The notes under the pieces were generated by a model. It was given only the letters and a program-made list of their open reading frames with translations. It did no database searches and had not been told where the DNA came from. From Branchinecta lynchi (lineage: Eukaryota; Arthropoda; Branchiopoda; Anostraca; Branchinectidae), in assembly GCA_023053575.1 (NCBI GenBank), contig JAKZAP010000014.1, positions 558,001 to 622,000 on the forward strand: a DNA stretch of 64,000 bases, read 5' to 3'. Shown one piece after another: positions 9,525 to 19,651 of this stretch. Position numbers and translations under genes: made by a program. Each line of letters starts with the position of its first letter. Positions within the stretch are counted from its first letter, which is position 1.

Positions 9525-10840
9525 TTTCCGTCGGTCTGTCGATCGGTCAGTCCGGTGTTTGCGAGTTAGGGTACTTCCAGATGTGCTAGGACTATGAAAC
9601 TTGGCAGGCATATCAAACTATCCTGGAAATAATCGATTTCCCGATCCGACCATCTGGGGGGGGGGGGAGTGGAGGGCGGGGAAATCCTGAGACTTGAGTA
9701 GATTTTGTCAAACCCCTACCCCTTTCTTCACACTAATATAGCTCTACACTTGGATGACGTCATTCTCTGCTGAAATCTATGAGCGTCGGCGGAGAGAGCT
9801 AGTGTAATCGATGGTCGCAGGTTGGTTCAAGCTTTTTGTCACACTTTTTCGAGTTAGGGTACTTCCAGATGTGCTAGGACGATGAAACTTGGCAGGCATA
9901 TCAGGGACCCGACCAAACCAACCTGGAAATAATCAGTTTCCCGACCCGACGATCTGAGGGGGGGGGGATTGGAGGGCAGGGGAATCCTGAATGTTGAGCG
10001 GTGCGTAACTTTCGAACGAGTGATCGGATTGGAATGAAACATAATACGTGAATAAATGACATATCTCCGATGTTTCATTTGAAGTCCGGACTGGATTGGA
10101 CAGCTATGGGGGAGTTTGGGGGGGGGGCCTGAGGTACCGAGAAACGGTTAGAATGGAGGGATCGGAGTGAAACTTGCTTGGAATAACAAGCATCTGCTCC
10201 AGATAAATCGTTTACGCATTTGGACTGGAACCGGACACTTGGGGGGGTGGGGGGGGGGGGGGTGGAGGGAGTTTCCACAGTCAAGAAAGAGGAAAAGGGA
10301 AGCATTTGAATTCCGGTGATGGCGGTTCTGGGGATTTTCACGACGAAACTTGGGAGGCGGATCAGGGACCCGATCCAACTGACTTGTAAAGAAAGTTTAC
10401 CCAATCCGGTAGTAATGGGGGGAGCAGAGGTAGGGGGAATCCGGAATACTGAGTCATGCGTAACTTTGGAACGGGTGATCGGATTTGAGTAAAGTTTTGT
10501 AATTGAATGGAGGACATGTCTCTGGTGATCCTGTTTATGTCCGAAGCGGATCCAACAACAACTGGGGGGGGGGGGGGGGGTATGTGACCAGCTTAGACTA
10601 GAGAGATCGGGATGGAACTTTGTGGGAATAACAAACAGATGATCGGGATAAATCATTTACAGAATCGGATAGGCTCTGGCGACTGTGAGGGAAATTTGAG
10701 GGGGGGGGGGGTCCGAAATTCCGGTGATTGCGAGTAAAGGTACTTCCAGATGTGCTAGGACGATGAAACTTGGCTGGAATATTAGAAATTCGATAAGATT
10801 GGCTTAGAAATCGCCACTTTCCAAATCCGACCATTCCTTA
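9525..10840 (+). repeat. Family C tandem array with poly-G tracts
   Basis: Repeats with a period of roughly 300-400 bp are built from blocks such as GATGAAACTTGGCAGGCATAT, TTCCCGATCCGACCATC, runs of 9-17 G, and GTACTTCCAGATGTGCTAGG. The left edge has the GTCGGTCTGTCGATCGGTCAG stretch typical of the family. Other copies lie at 11560, 23425, 25011, 27590, 55560 and 62838. Frames rich in Pro/Ser on the minus strand come from the G tracts and are not genes. Confidence 0.8.
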
Positions 10841-10859
10841 AACTACCAACCATGACCGG

Positions 10860-11345
10860 AAATTAAGAAACACACTTTTAAGCAAAATATGGATTTTCAT
10901 GATCCCCATGAGCCCATTTCATTTTTGCCTCAAGGGTTTTGCTTACAAATGAAGTTCTAGCTCCCTTAAAGTGCGCATCTTCACCGCAAGGTCGAAAATT
11001 GCTTTTTATCAAACGATCCATCTCAACCCATGATCAATTGTGCCACTAGGGTTTTGCTATAAAAAAAAAAAAAAAAAAACTAGCACCCTTAACGTGCGCG
11101 TGAAAAATAAATTACTTTTTGACCAAACGGTATATACCAATGATCCCTAAGAGCCTGCTATCGTTTTTGCCTCAAAGGTTTTGCTTACAGATAAATTTCT
11201 AGCGCCTTTAAAGTGCGTATCATTACACCCAAGTTCAACAATAAAATAATTTTCTCTAGCTCCTGAAAGTGCGCATCTGAACCGCACAGTCGAAAGTACT
11301 TTTGATCAAACAATACATCTGAAGCCGTGCAAGTGTCATATGAGC
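10860..11345 (+). repeat. Diverged tandem repeat, about 115-145 bp unit
   Basis: Three to four copies share GGTTTTGCTTACA, AAAGTGCGCATCT and AACCGCA.GTCGAAA blocks. They contain an A19-type run at about 11061-11080. No coding frame. Confidence 0.6.
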
Positions 11346-11405
11346 TTACAGCTCTTGTAGACAAGATTTTCTATATTTCCTATACAATTATATTAGGGGA
11401 GGGGG

Positions 11406-11505
11406 GCAGGGTTGCCACAGGTCGCACGATAGTGTGAATTGTCACTATTTTGTTTGTTTTCACTCTTGTCCTCCGTAGGACATAAAAATCACTCTATTTG
11501 AGATT
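11406..11505 (+). mobile_element. Fragment of the CAGGGTTGCCACA hAT-type family
   Basis: CAGGGTTGCCACAGGTCGCA through GTCCTCCGTAGGACATAA matches the right end of the complete element at 38318-38635 in opposite orientation. The other end is missing. Confidence 0.6.
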
Positions 11506-11559
11506 ATGTCTAAATGTGAAAAAGAAGTGACTATTTCACGTTTGTTCGTGAAAATAGCC

Positions 11560-12045
11560 CCCCCCCCCCCCCACAGTGCCCAAATCTGCTCCGGTTATGT
11601 CAGCTATGTGTCTAGGACTTGTGCTTGTTCTTCCCAACAAGTTTCATCCCGATCCCTCGACTCTACGCGTTTCCCAAGATTTCCGGTTCCTCCCCTCCAG
11701 CTCCCCCCAAAGTCACCAGATCCGGTTTGGGTTTAAATTGGGTCGTCTGAGACACGGGGCCCTGCCCAATATCAAGTTTCATTAAGATCCTATCACCCCT
11801 TCAAAAGTTATTAATACCTCTATATTCCGGATTCCCCCTCCCTCCACTCCCCCCACGATGCTCGGATCGGGGAAGTGACTTTTTACAACTTAATCTGTTG
11901 GGGTCCCTGATATGCCTACCAAGTTTCATCGTACTAGCTTATGTGGAAGTGCCCGAACTAGGAAAACCGACAGACCGACTGACGGACGGGCAGAAATTGC
12001 GATCGCTATATGGTAGACTACTTGGCCGAAGGGCAAGAGCCATAA
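11560..12045 (-). repeat. Family C element, minus orientation
   Basis: It carries the same blocks as 9525-10840, reversed, and ends with GCGATCGCTATATGG..CCAT. This terminal hairpin also ends the copies at 23425-23785, 25011 and 62838. Confidence 0.75.
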
Positions 12046-12225
12046 AATCTTACAGTATTTGCTACTATGAATAATCTTGTCTCTAATAAGATACGATTAT
12101 CTCTAATTCGGATTAATCTTATCCCAGTAGAAATAAGATTAATCCCAGTAGCAATACTGCAGTTAACTTTAATCTTTACTCAGAGAAACTTTTACAGTGT
12201 AGGAAATGAGGACATATTTATTGGG
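12046..12225 (+). mobile_element. CACTGTAAAA-family fold-back MITE
   Basis: The palindromic core (TTACAGTATTTGCTACT..AGTAGCAATACTGCAG) contains GAGATAAGATTA-type blocks. It ends AAACTTTTACAGTG at about 12200. Better preserved copies lie at 35411-35570 and 35782-35950. Confidence 0.6.
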
Positions 12226-12289
12226 ACAAAAGAGGGAATGGCAGTAATTTTGAATGAAGTTTAAGAAAGTGCAAAACTCAAACACTGTC

Positions 12290-12600
12290 TGATGTTACAT
12301 ACCTTCCCCGCAGTCTAAGACCAAGGGTTGTGTTTTCAGGCTCGCGATTCTCAACCCGTGCTCGTCACAAGTAATTTTTACTGAGCGCATCCTAACACGG
12401 GTTCCGTATTCCGTTGCTTTAAGCGTTTTTAGCTCCCGTGTTTCTTTCGAGTTGAACACCGCATCCAAACACATACGGATTCGGTAGAGTATCAAACCCT
12501 GTGCCGGGTTCTCTTATGCAAAACACGGGCGATGAAAACGGCTGACAACGCAACGTGTTCGGATTCGAGTTCAACACGCTATTGATGAAAACAAGTGAGT
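12290..12600. other. Spacer with repeated AACACGGG/CCCGTGTT motifs
   Basis: This is the intergenic stretch downstream of UTP6. CCCGTG or CACGGG occurs at least four times and TTCGAGTT[G/C]AACAC twice, in both orientations. It could be a worn hAT-like element, but no terminal repeats or duplication were found. The GT-rich TGTTTGTTTGTTTTCTG (minus strand, about 12600-12620) may be the downstream polyadenylation element of UTP6. Confidence 0.35.
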
Positions 12601-12659
12601 CAGAAAACAAACAAACAGTTTGGCGTCAGCCTACTTGCTCCAAGATCGTCGAGGATACC

Positions 12660-12665
12660 TTTATT
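12660..12665 (-). terminator. AATAAA polyadenylation signal overlapping the UTP6 stop
   Basis: The last codons AAG AAA TAA A create AATAAA across the stop codon. A GT-rich stretch follows about 40-55 nt further on. If used, the 3' UTR would be only a few tens of bases. Confidence 0.55.
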
Positions 12666-14616
12666 TCTTAACCCCAGTTGACAACAAAACAAACTCATTA
12701 AGAAACGAGTTTACTAAACTGACATCTAGCAATGCTTTCGCCCTTCGGTGGATATTAGGCACTTTCATTGCATCACCTTGCACACGCTCGAAGCGAATAT
12801 AATCCAACCAAATTTTCGAATCTTTCTTCCCAAACTGATCACAGGCAAACTCAAACGCCCCCCGGATATTAATCAAACTGGGCACTGGTTCAGCCACCTC
12901 CAGTTCCACCATCTTGCGATGAAACTCCAAACTGAACGGCGGCTCTACGGCAAGTCTCGAGTATAGATGTCTAGCGTTGTCAATTCCCTTTGCTTTTGCT
13001 GTCCACTCAAGAAAGGTTACATGCAACAGGCGCGAGATGATGGGCTTACGAGTCAGCGATTCTTCAAAAAGCCTTTGGACCGCTGACTGAACCTTCCGAC
13101 CTTTGGCAACCAGCCATTTTGATACATACTCCCAAATAGGAATTGCCTCCTCCGTGTCCCCAAGCGCTTTAATGGCATCATAGAAGACACTCGGTATGTC
13201 TTCAGTCACGTTGTCTGCCTCCGAGTCCGAATCTTCGGAGTCCGAGTCACGGGTGCGTTTGTCAACAGCCGTTTCTTTTAACGGGTCAACTGCGCTTAGA
13301 CTGCCTGTGTCAATGACAAACAAGTCAGTTGGATGATCGTTAGCCTCCTGACCAAACTCCGACTCGAGTCTTTCAATCCAAAACTTAGTATTCTTAGGAA
13401 AGCGTTTTGTGGCGGATTCAGCTATGGAACCAAGCGAGTCCCACCTCTTCAAATCTTTAGAAAGACTTAGCCACGTCTCATAAAGAGACTCAGTCAAGTT
13501 TTCCTTTTCATCCGTAAGCTCGAATACCTCAAGTAACTTTGGAATAACGGTTTGGAGGTGTTTCCCATTATTTCTAAGCTCAAGTAGGGTAGCCAAGTAC
13601 AGAGTACTGAGCTTCGGGGTATCGATGATCTCAAGTCCCTTTTCATAAGTTTCACAGCACTTTTCAAACCTAACGCTGAACTTGGGGAGCTTCCGAGCAG
13701 GTTTAGGATCATCAACATCCATGGTTTCCTGTGACTGGCCTGTGGTGATCTCGGTCTGATCTCCTCGTCCCTCCAGCTCTCGCCTGGCCAGAGTATCCCA
13801 AGTATGCTCATCTGTGGGATATTTTTTGATCAAATCGCTCATGATCTTCTCCTCTAACCATTTCGCGAACTCAAACACCTTCGAAATACCCAGAAACTGA
13901 ACAACGAAGGGACTTTCAGGGATTTTCTCGACTGCAGTATCGTAAACAACTTCTGCGAGTCTGCCCTGCAGAACTTGATCTTCTGTTTCTGGATTCAAGT
14001 CTTTGTCCTGAATTCCCAGTACATTTCTTCTTTTTAGAAGCCTGTCTACAAAAAGAAGTTCTAGTCTAAAGCTTTCCAAATACAACTCTTTGCTGTCGGG
14101 AAGGAACTGCAGCCCTCGTAGAAGAACAGCTCTGGCATTCTCTGCAGACGAATTTTCTTCAAACTCCCATTTCGCAGCCATCAGCCACAAATACGGCTTA
14201 TCATTGTGAACGGCCAACATTCTGACAAAGATTTTGCTGATTTTGTTTCCCCACTGGACCTGTTTACAGAAATCAATGTAAGACAGCCATAGCTTGAGGT
14301 CGTTCTGGAACCTGAAGACACAGAAACGAAAAAGAGCCCCGATTCTGTTTGAAATGGCATGGTCAATTTCGTCTTTTTTGAAGGAGTATCCACCCTTCTT
14401 TCGTCTTAGCTTCAACAGTTTGTATAGGCTCATCTCATACTGGATGTACTTCAGATAGTCTTCTTTCTTTTTAGTCCGTCTCTGGATCCTGTACTCGAAC
14501 TCTCGTCTTCTTTTTATGATAGTCCGAACTTCTTCAGGTGACAAAAGACCTACTCTCTCTGTCTGCTCCAGCTCTGGGAGCATCTCTTCCAGACGCAGTT
14601 CCACAAACTCTGCCAT
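12661..14616 (-). CDS. UTP6: UTP6, U3 snoRNP / small-subunit processome protein
   Basis: The protein has 651 residues in one uninterrupted frame. UTP6 is a subunit of the UTP-B module of the nucleolar small-subunit processome, needed for early 18S pre-rRNA cleavages. The N-terminus (about residues 1-85: MAEFVELRLEEMLPELEQ, then LLSPEEV and IIKRRREFEYRIQRR) is the UTP6 homology region. HAT (half-a-TPR) repeats follow, visible as EDYLKYIQYE (52-61), LWLSYIDFCK (109-118), PYLWLMAAKWEFE (141-153) and near the C-terminus SKIWLDYIRFE. An acidic Asp/Ser/Glu insert (DSDSEDSDSEAD) lies around residues 455-475. The length is slightly above the roughly 600 residues usual in animals. The start is supported by a match to the family N-terminus. 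An acceptor 18 nt upstream of the ATG suggests a 5'-UTR intron or leader splicing. The absence of coding introns is unusual but no disabling change is seen. Confidence 0.93.
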   Translation of the reverse strand: MAEFVELRLEEMLPELEQTERVGLLSPEEVRTIIKRRREFEYRIQRRTKKKEDYLKYIQYEMSLYKLLKLRRKKGGYSFKKDEIDHAISNRIGALFRFCVFRFQNDLKLWLSYIDFCKQVQWGNKISKIFVRMLAVHNDKPYLWLMAAKWEFEENSSAENARAVLLRGLQFLPDSKELYLESFRLELLFVDRLLKRRNVLGIQDKDLNPETEDQVLQGRLAEVVYDTAVEKIPESPFVVQFLGISKVFEFAKWLEEKIMSDLIKKYPTDEHTWDTLARRELEGRGDQTEITTGQSQETMDVDDPKPARKLPKFSVRFEKCCETYEKGLEIIDTPKLSTLYLATLLELRNNGKHLQTVIPKLLEVFELTDEKENLTESLYETWLSLSKDLKRWDSLGSIAESATKRFPKNTKFWIERLESEFGQEANDHPTDLFVIDTGSLSAVDPLKETAVDKRTRDSDSEDSDSEADNVTEDIPSVFYDAIKALGDTEEAIPIWEYVSKWLVAKGRKVQSAVQRLFEESLTRKPIISRLLHVTFLEWTAKAKGIDNARHLYSRLAVEPPFSLEFHRKMVELEVAEPVPSLINIRGAFEFACDQFGKKDSKIWLDYIRFERVQGDAMKVPNIHRRAKALLDVSLVNSFLNEFVLLSTGVKK

Positions 14617-14655
14617 TTTTTACAAAATCTTCTGCTGTAAAAAAAAGAAGACGGT
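14617..14655 (-). promoter_or_regulatory. 3' splice site just upstream of the UTP6 start
   Basis: On the minus strand, GTCTTCTTTTTTTTACAG ends at 14635, 18 nt before the ATG. This is a near-ideal pyrimidine tract plus AG. It implies a spliced 5' UTR, either from an upstream non-coding exon or from a trans-spliced leader. Confidence 0.6.
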
Positions 14656-15990
14656 ATTTAGCACTGATATTACAAACCAACTGATCACCCATACTGTACT
14701 TACGACAATTTCAAAATAAAGTAAACTATGAACTTCAACAACAACCTTAATATAAGTGACACATGTCTCGGCTTGTGAATCAATTCGATTCAATATCGAG
14801 CACTTTTAAGTGCTTCTAAATCCCCAAAGGTTTGACTTTCTTAATATGTTTCACTTAAAAACCCTTTCCCAACGCCGCGAAACCCTGTCATTTAACCTTG
14901 GAAAACAAATCCTACAAGACCGGACCCTAAGCCCCATCCTTACCCCTGATTTCGCCGCAATCGGAGTCAGGCCTGGCAGAGCAGATTCGCAATCGATTGC
15001 GGTAATACAACCGTCACTTGCTCTCATGCTCGGTATCAGCGTAGCTTCGCGATCTCATTCGTGAGCCGGATCAATTCTGAAGCAGTTTGGTCAACTGCCA
15101 GTATACAAATACATGTCTTAAATTTTCTTTTGTTCTTTAAATTTTAATTTTTGTTGTTGTTGTTGTGTTTATTCACTTAACGTTAGACGTCATTTTATCT
15201 TAATAGCCTACATCTATTTTTGTTGACAAATAACCGAAAATTCGGCTAGTCCGTGAATGGTCTGAAAATAAATTGAACTGAATTGAAAAAAAATGAACTG
15301 AAGGAGGGATGGGTGCAACTATGACCTATGCGACTCATTTACTATGCCCAAGACAAAAGATTAAGACTAAAGGGCAGCGTGAAAGGTGATTAAACAGCTA
15401 GTAGGCGTTGTCTTTGCGAAGCTCACTTGGACAATATGCTGTCGGAACGAATCCAGTAGCAACTTTTATAAACTATGCTCAAGACAAAATTAAATCGAGC
15501 GCCGCAGGCGAAATTTTTGTATATTCAATTTGTGTATTTTTTCCTGGAAAATTTAACCACTTCCCGTATAAATCGTATCTTTTACTGTGGATTAAAAATT
15601 GCAGGATCTCAAGAATTTCCAGTAACAAAACCCGTTGAAGCGACGTCCCGGAAGCAGCTTGTACCTACTGTAGGCTACAAAATAATGCCCATGACTTCAT
15701 AAAATGACAAAATGACCACTTGACCTCTTCTCAATGCTTACAAATCCATTTTATGTCCTAACCTTGTCGTGCATGATTTTTTTTTTTAAACCTACCTCTC
15801 TGCAAAAATATAAAATTTTTTGCAGAGAACCAAAAATGTTGAAACTATGCACCTCAGGCAAAAATTTCGAAAATCGGCCTCTCCGCTATCAGAAATATTT
15901 CGGTACAAGCCCTACTGTGAAATTCTAAGTTGGGTGACTACCTTTATGTAATTCTGGCAAGCTGACTAATATTTTGACAAGATCAAAGCC
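14656..15990. other. No gene recognised
   Basis: At about 15150-15300 a TTGTTGTTG run and AATAAATTGAACTGAATTG resemble the 3' tail of the LINE at 57298-57778. At about 15495-15515 GAGCGCCGCAGGCGAAATTT is shared (inverted) with the hAT-like element at 58345-59533. The rest is featureless. Confidence 0.35.
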
Positions 15991-16009
15991 TACAGCTGAG
16001 AGCAGGCTT

Positions 16010-17000
16010 GTTTGCGGCATGTAGGAGGGTGGGGGGGGGGGGGTCAGGATTGACGTCAATATTGAACCAAAGGTCGGAATTCCGGAGAAGAATACAGCCA
16101 ATAATTATGGACCAATATTTGGGATTCTGTAAAATGTTCTGAAAGTCCGACCTAAGTTAGGGGTTCGTGGTAACTACCAAATTCTGGCAATTATAGCCTA
16201 CAGAATAAACTACGAATCCCAGTTATAATACTGAATAATTTTGTACTGATAGCCTTTTCAGGATTCATACAACTACCGAATCTGTAATTATACCGAATTG
16301 TTCTGAATCGAAAAACTACCGATGTATCTGGATTTGGTACAATTTCGTTGAAGCTGGTCCTAATGTTGTGATTTGTGGTAACTCCCAAATCCTGAGAATT
16401 ATTTTATAGTGCAGAACGGATATGTCAGCTGAATTTCATTAGAGCTATATATTTTCCCACATTTTTCCAACTTGAGCGGTTTTTGACCCTGTAGATGACC
16501 CTTGCCACGAAGGGACAAAATATAGCTTTAATAAAATTCAGCGGACGTATTCGTTTTGTACTATCAAATATCATTCGCAGTCAGCTTGGGCTGAAGGAAT
16601 ACCTACCTTGAGAATCACCCTATTCGTGACAACTACTGAATCCTGGCAATTATACCGAATCCCATCACTGTAAGGAGTATATTTGTACCAATAGCCTATT
16701 TGGTAGCCTATTCTTTATAATTATTGAATCCCCATAAATATACCGAAAAGTTCTGATATAGAATAGCTTTAGTATAATTTTCGGCCGGAGGCCCAAAATA
16801 TTACAGAATCTCAAAAAGTTGGAGGGGTGCTGCCCCCCCCCCCCCTTGCATATGCCCCTGCTTACCATACCATACAAATTATAACTTTTAATATGTTTCA
16901 AACCCCCAAAATCCTAAGCCTAAAATGCCAACTCAAAGACACAACATTCTTCTAAATAGAGAATAGACCTACTACAAAATGTGCAGCAGCATAAATTTTG
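16010..17000 (+). repeat. Diverged repeat block with G and C tracts
   Basis: A G tract at 16030 and a C tract at about 16845 enclose repeated units containing GGTAACTACCAAATTCTGGC and ATTATACCGAAT. The right part (AATGCCAACTCAAAGAC..) matches the interior of the hAT-type elements at 911 and 28447. It is probably a relative of that family, but I could not find a matching 8-bp duplication. It is interrupted by the fold-back at 16400-16600. Confidence 0.5.
16400..16600 (+). repeat. Fold-back with CTG..GACCCTTGCC core
   Basis: The arms ACGGATATGTCAGCTGAATTT and AAATTCAGCGGACGTATTCG surround CCCTGTAGATGACCCTTGCC and GAAGGGACAAAATAT. It is the second member of the family at 1336 and 53206, with a mutated core. 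Confidence 0.55.
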
Positions 17001-17814
17001 TATGAGCATTGACGAGCAGAGAATCTTTTAGTGGTCCCAAATGAAAAATGGACTAAGTTCTATGAAATCGCAGACCTGTATGTTGTAAAAATAGTGGTCA
17101 TCCAGATTACAGTAGTCTAGACACAAAATAAATTTGTTGTGAATATACAGCAAAAAAAGTAGTTTTCACCTAAGAATACACGCTTCAATATTGTTTACAC
17201 TTTGGTATTTCTCATTACTGTTACTGTAAAGCTGAGAAGTGGTTTCAAACAAAATCCAAGGATTGTAAGGGCTCTGGGTGTGATTTCCATTTGATTCACC
17301 ACAGGATGTTGCCTATGTATCTTTAGTGACTGCATAGGCTATCCTACAGCTATCTATGTCAAAAACCAATTTGTGCCCAAAGGAGTGGTTTTGCTTTCTC
17401 ATAGTACAGGATAACTTGATATCTGCCCCACATCCCATCAATGAAATATATATATGCAATTCCAACTGTTTCTTACCAACCTTTCACTTCAAATGTGCGA
17501 AATTGGGCAGTGACTGAAAGCTCTAATTATTCTTTACGACATAATATTTTTTTCTGCTTTTTAAACAAAGTCATATGTTGCAAAATTTCTTTTGTCTAAG
17601 CAACTACTGACCATGGCTAAAGTTTGCCCCAGCTTCTGTTTCCGATATTCAATTGCAAGTTTATTTGTGCTATGAGTTTCACCCAAATATCTTGAGTGTG
17701 ACTATTTGCACCACCTCTTCATGCTTTTGCTGATGCATGTATTTTCCCCTTTTCGACTTTATTTTGCAGCAGATAATTCTTCAAAGAAGAAATAGAAGTA
17801 ACTGGATAACTTTT
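17001..17814. other. No gene recognised
   Basis: AT-rich single-copy-looking sequence with no supportable exon. Confidence 0.3.
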
Positions 17815-18854
17815 CAACTAAGTGGTACTTCTCCGGTTTGCCGACACAAGAAAGTCCGAGCTATCTCTCCAGGCTGCCAAAGTGACGTTTGCGCAGTTAC
17901 GGCATACCATCCACAAAAATCGCTTCCCGATCTTCGTGGACGGTTCTAAAACAGAATCGTCTACGGGGTGCAGCGCATTTCTTGAAGAACTGAACATCAT
18001 AGCCCTTGAAAAACTCCCCCCACACCTTTGCATCATGTCAGCAGAAATCAGAGCAATAAATCTGGCAATTGAGACCCTGTTACGGCTTCCCACCATACCC
18101 ATCGAAGCAGTGATCTACTCAGACTCGATGTCAGCCCTCCAGTTGTTAGCTAACCCTGGATGCGAAAACGAAGATATTGATGTCCACATGACAGTTCAAC
18201 TGTCGAACAAACTCTTCAATAATGGTTGCTCCCTCGCACTCCAGTATATCCCCAGCCACATGGGGATCCGAGGGAACGAAGTAGCTGACAAAGCGGCTAA
18301 AGAGGCGACATCAGCCCGACAACTAAGAAACCACCCAACACCCCTGCGAGACGTTCTACGCATACGCACCCAGTGCGCCCTAGCATCCAAGCCTCCCCCA
18401 AAGTTCTCCCCATTCCGAGGAAAAACTGAAAGCAGACTCTACCATCGTATACGAGCAGGAGCAACTGGGCTGAACCACTCAGCTTTCGCCTTCAAGATAC
18501 CCACGATCAACGGCCATCCCCCGACCTCACCCCTCTGCAGATTCTGCAATACAATGAACGAAACACTGGATCATATACTCTTCCAGTGCTCCCATCACCA
18601 GATACATCTGAACATCCATAGATCCCAAGCTGTCTCCCTGTTCAAGAAGTTTCATCTCAAACCTTCAACCGAATCCATACGGTCCACATCACTCTCCCCC
18701 TCAGCCGAAACCTCAATCTTCAAGGCAATCATATCCTTCTTGAGGACAATCTACCTATTTGAGACTATATAAGTAGGCATGGCAACATAGCCCAGACGTG
18801 AAAAGGCAAAGTGGACAACTCCGATCCGATGCCACACTGTAAAGAAGAAGAAGG
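17815..18854 (+). mobile_element. 5'-truncated LINE with RNase H domain
   Basis: This is the 3' end of a non-LTR retrotransposon. It contains the C-terminal part of its polyprotein, a short 3' UTR and a GAAGAAGAAG tail at about 18840-18856. Upstream of about 17815 the LINE frame is not recognisable, consistent with 5' truncation. Confidence 0.8.
17822..18772 (+). CDS. LINE ORF2 C-terminus: RNase H and CCHC knuckle
   Basis: This 316-codon frame holds a complete RNase H fold: D40 in IFVDGSK, E75 in MSAEIRAINLAIE, D101 in IYSDSMSALQLL, and D156 in GNEVADKAAKEA, with H146 in the IPSHMGIRG turn. These are the D-E-D-D metal ligands. Further on comes a CCHC motif, C239-x2-C242-x8-H251-x4-C256 (ETLDHILFQC). 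This order, RNase H then a C-terminal knuckle, is found in the I/Jockey/R1-type LINE groups. The frame has no stops or shifts, so the insertion is fairly young. The reverse transcriptase and endonuclease are missing, and the first ATG is not the native start. Confidence 0.85.
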   Translation: MVLLRFADTRKSELSLQAAKVTFAQLRHTIHKNRFPIFVDGSKTESSTGCSAFLEELNIIALEKLPPHLCIMSAEIRAINLAIETLLRLPTIPIEAVIYSDSMSALQLLANPGCENEDIDVHMTVQLSNKLFNNGCSLALQYIPSHMGIRGNEVADKAAKEATSARQLRNHPTPLRDVLRIRTQCALASKPPPKFSPFRGKTESRLYHRIRAGATGLNHSAFAFKIPTINGHPPTSPLCRFCNTMNETLDHILFQCSHHQIHLNIHRSQAVSLFKKFHLKPSTESIRSTSLSPSAETSIFKAIISFLRTIYLFETI

Positions 18855-19642
18855 TAAGTAACAAATACGGGGACGTTTTCCCGTGGATGACTCTGGTCCC
18901 GTCGAGCTCAACCAACTTTTTTGCATGGATGCCGTCCATCTTTTTGTCATTTCGCATGTACAGACGAACAGGTGAATGGGCCATCCAGCTCAATGGATGC
19001 CTCCTGTTCAACACGGCTTCACGGGCACCGTAGAGCTGAACAGGATATCGTGTGGACCTTCCCACTCATATGCTCCCATCCAGGTGAATGGGCCTTTTCA
19101 TGTGGAAGGAACCCATCTTCCTCAGCTGTTCAACGCCCAATCGATTTTCTTATTTTTGCATGGATGGGATCACCCGTAAAGCTCTACAGACATCCTCGCA
19201 AAAATGTCCCATAAGTGGATGGATGTATTTAGGTGTTCCACACGCTATCCTTGTGATTTAGTCTTTATTTACACAAGCTTACTAGGGTTGGTGCAAATAT
19301 ATAGCTGGTGCAAATATCAAGGTATCCTGTATTCGAGTAGGAGACAAACAAAATCCGATGAGAGCTAGTACACTAGGATAGAATGGTGACACAGAGCACA
19401 ATGGTAGATCCATCTAGCCTATCAAAAACCCTTTTTTGGACACTATGCCAAATGCTGGGTAGCCCACAGGTAGCCCACAATAGCCAGTCTGGAACACATT
19501 CTCCTGCTGCAGCAAGGAGAGTAGCCAAGTAAAGCGACTGTACTCCATCAAAAGGATTCTACTAGTCTCAGACTCTCCATCTCATAAGAGTTCATTGGGT
19601 ATGAGTAGCGCTAAGAGACATTAAGTTATAAGTTAAGTAAGT
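18855..19642. other. No gene recognised
   Basis: 18860-19220 has loosely repeated words (GTGAATGGGCC, CATGGATG, AGAGCTGAACAGG) in a G+C-richer stretch. No gene can be supported. The left flank of the next element has TTATAAGTTA twice. Confidence 0.3.
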
Positions 19643-19651
19643 TATAAGTTA

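Noticed and set aside
10075..10656. 193-codon minus-strand frame rich in Pro and Ser
   Set aside because: It lies wholly in the family C array. The PPPPP runs are the reverse of its G tracts, and the composition follows the repeat.
16005..16860. A complete hAT-type element around the G and C tracts
   Set aside because: The right end (GCATATGCCCCTG) is plausible but no matching left end or 8-bp duplication could be found.
18751..19214. Overlapping 97-104-codon frames on both strands
   Set aside because: They start in the LINE 3' UTR, share no domain and lack exon signals.
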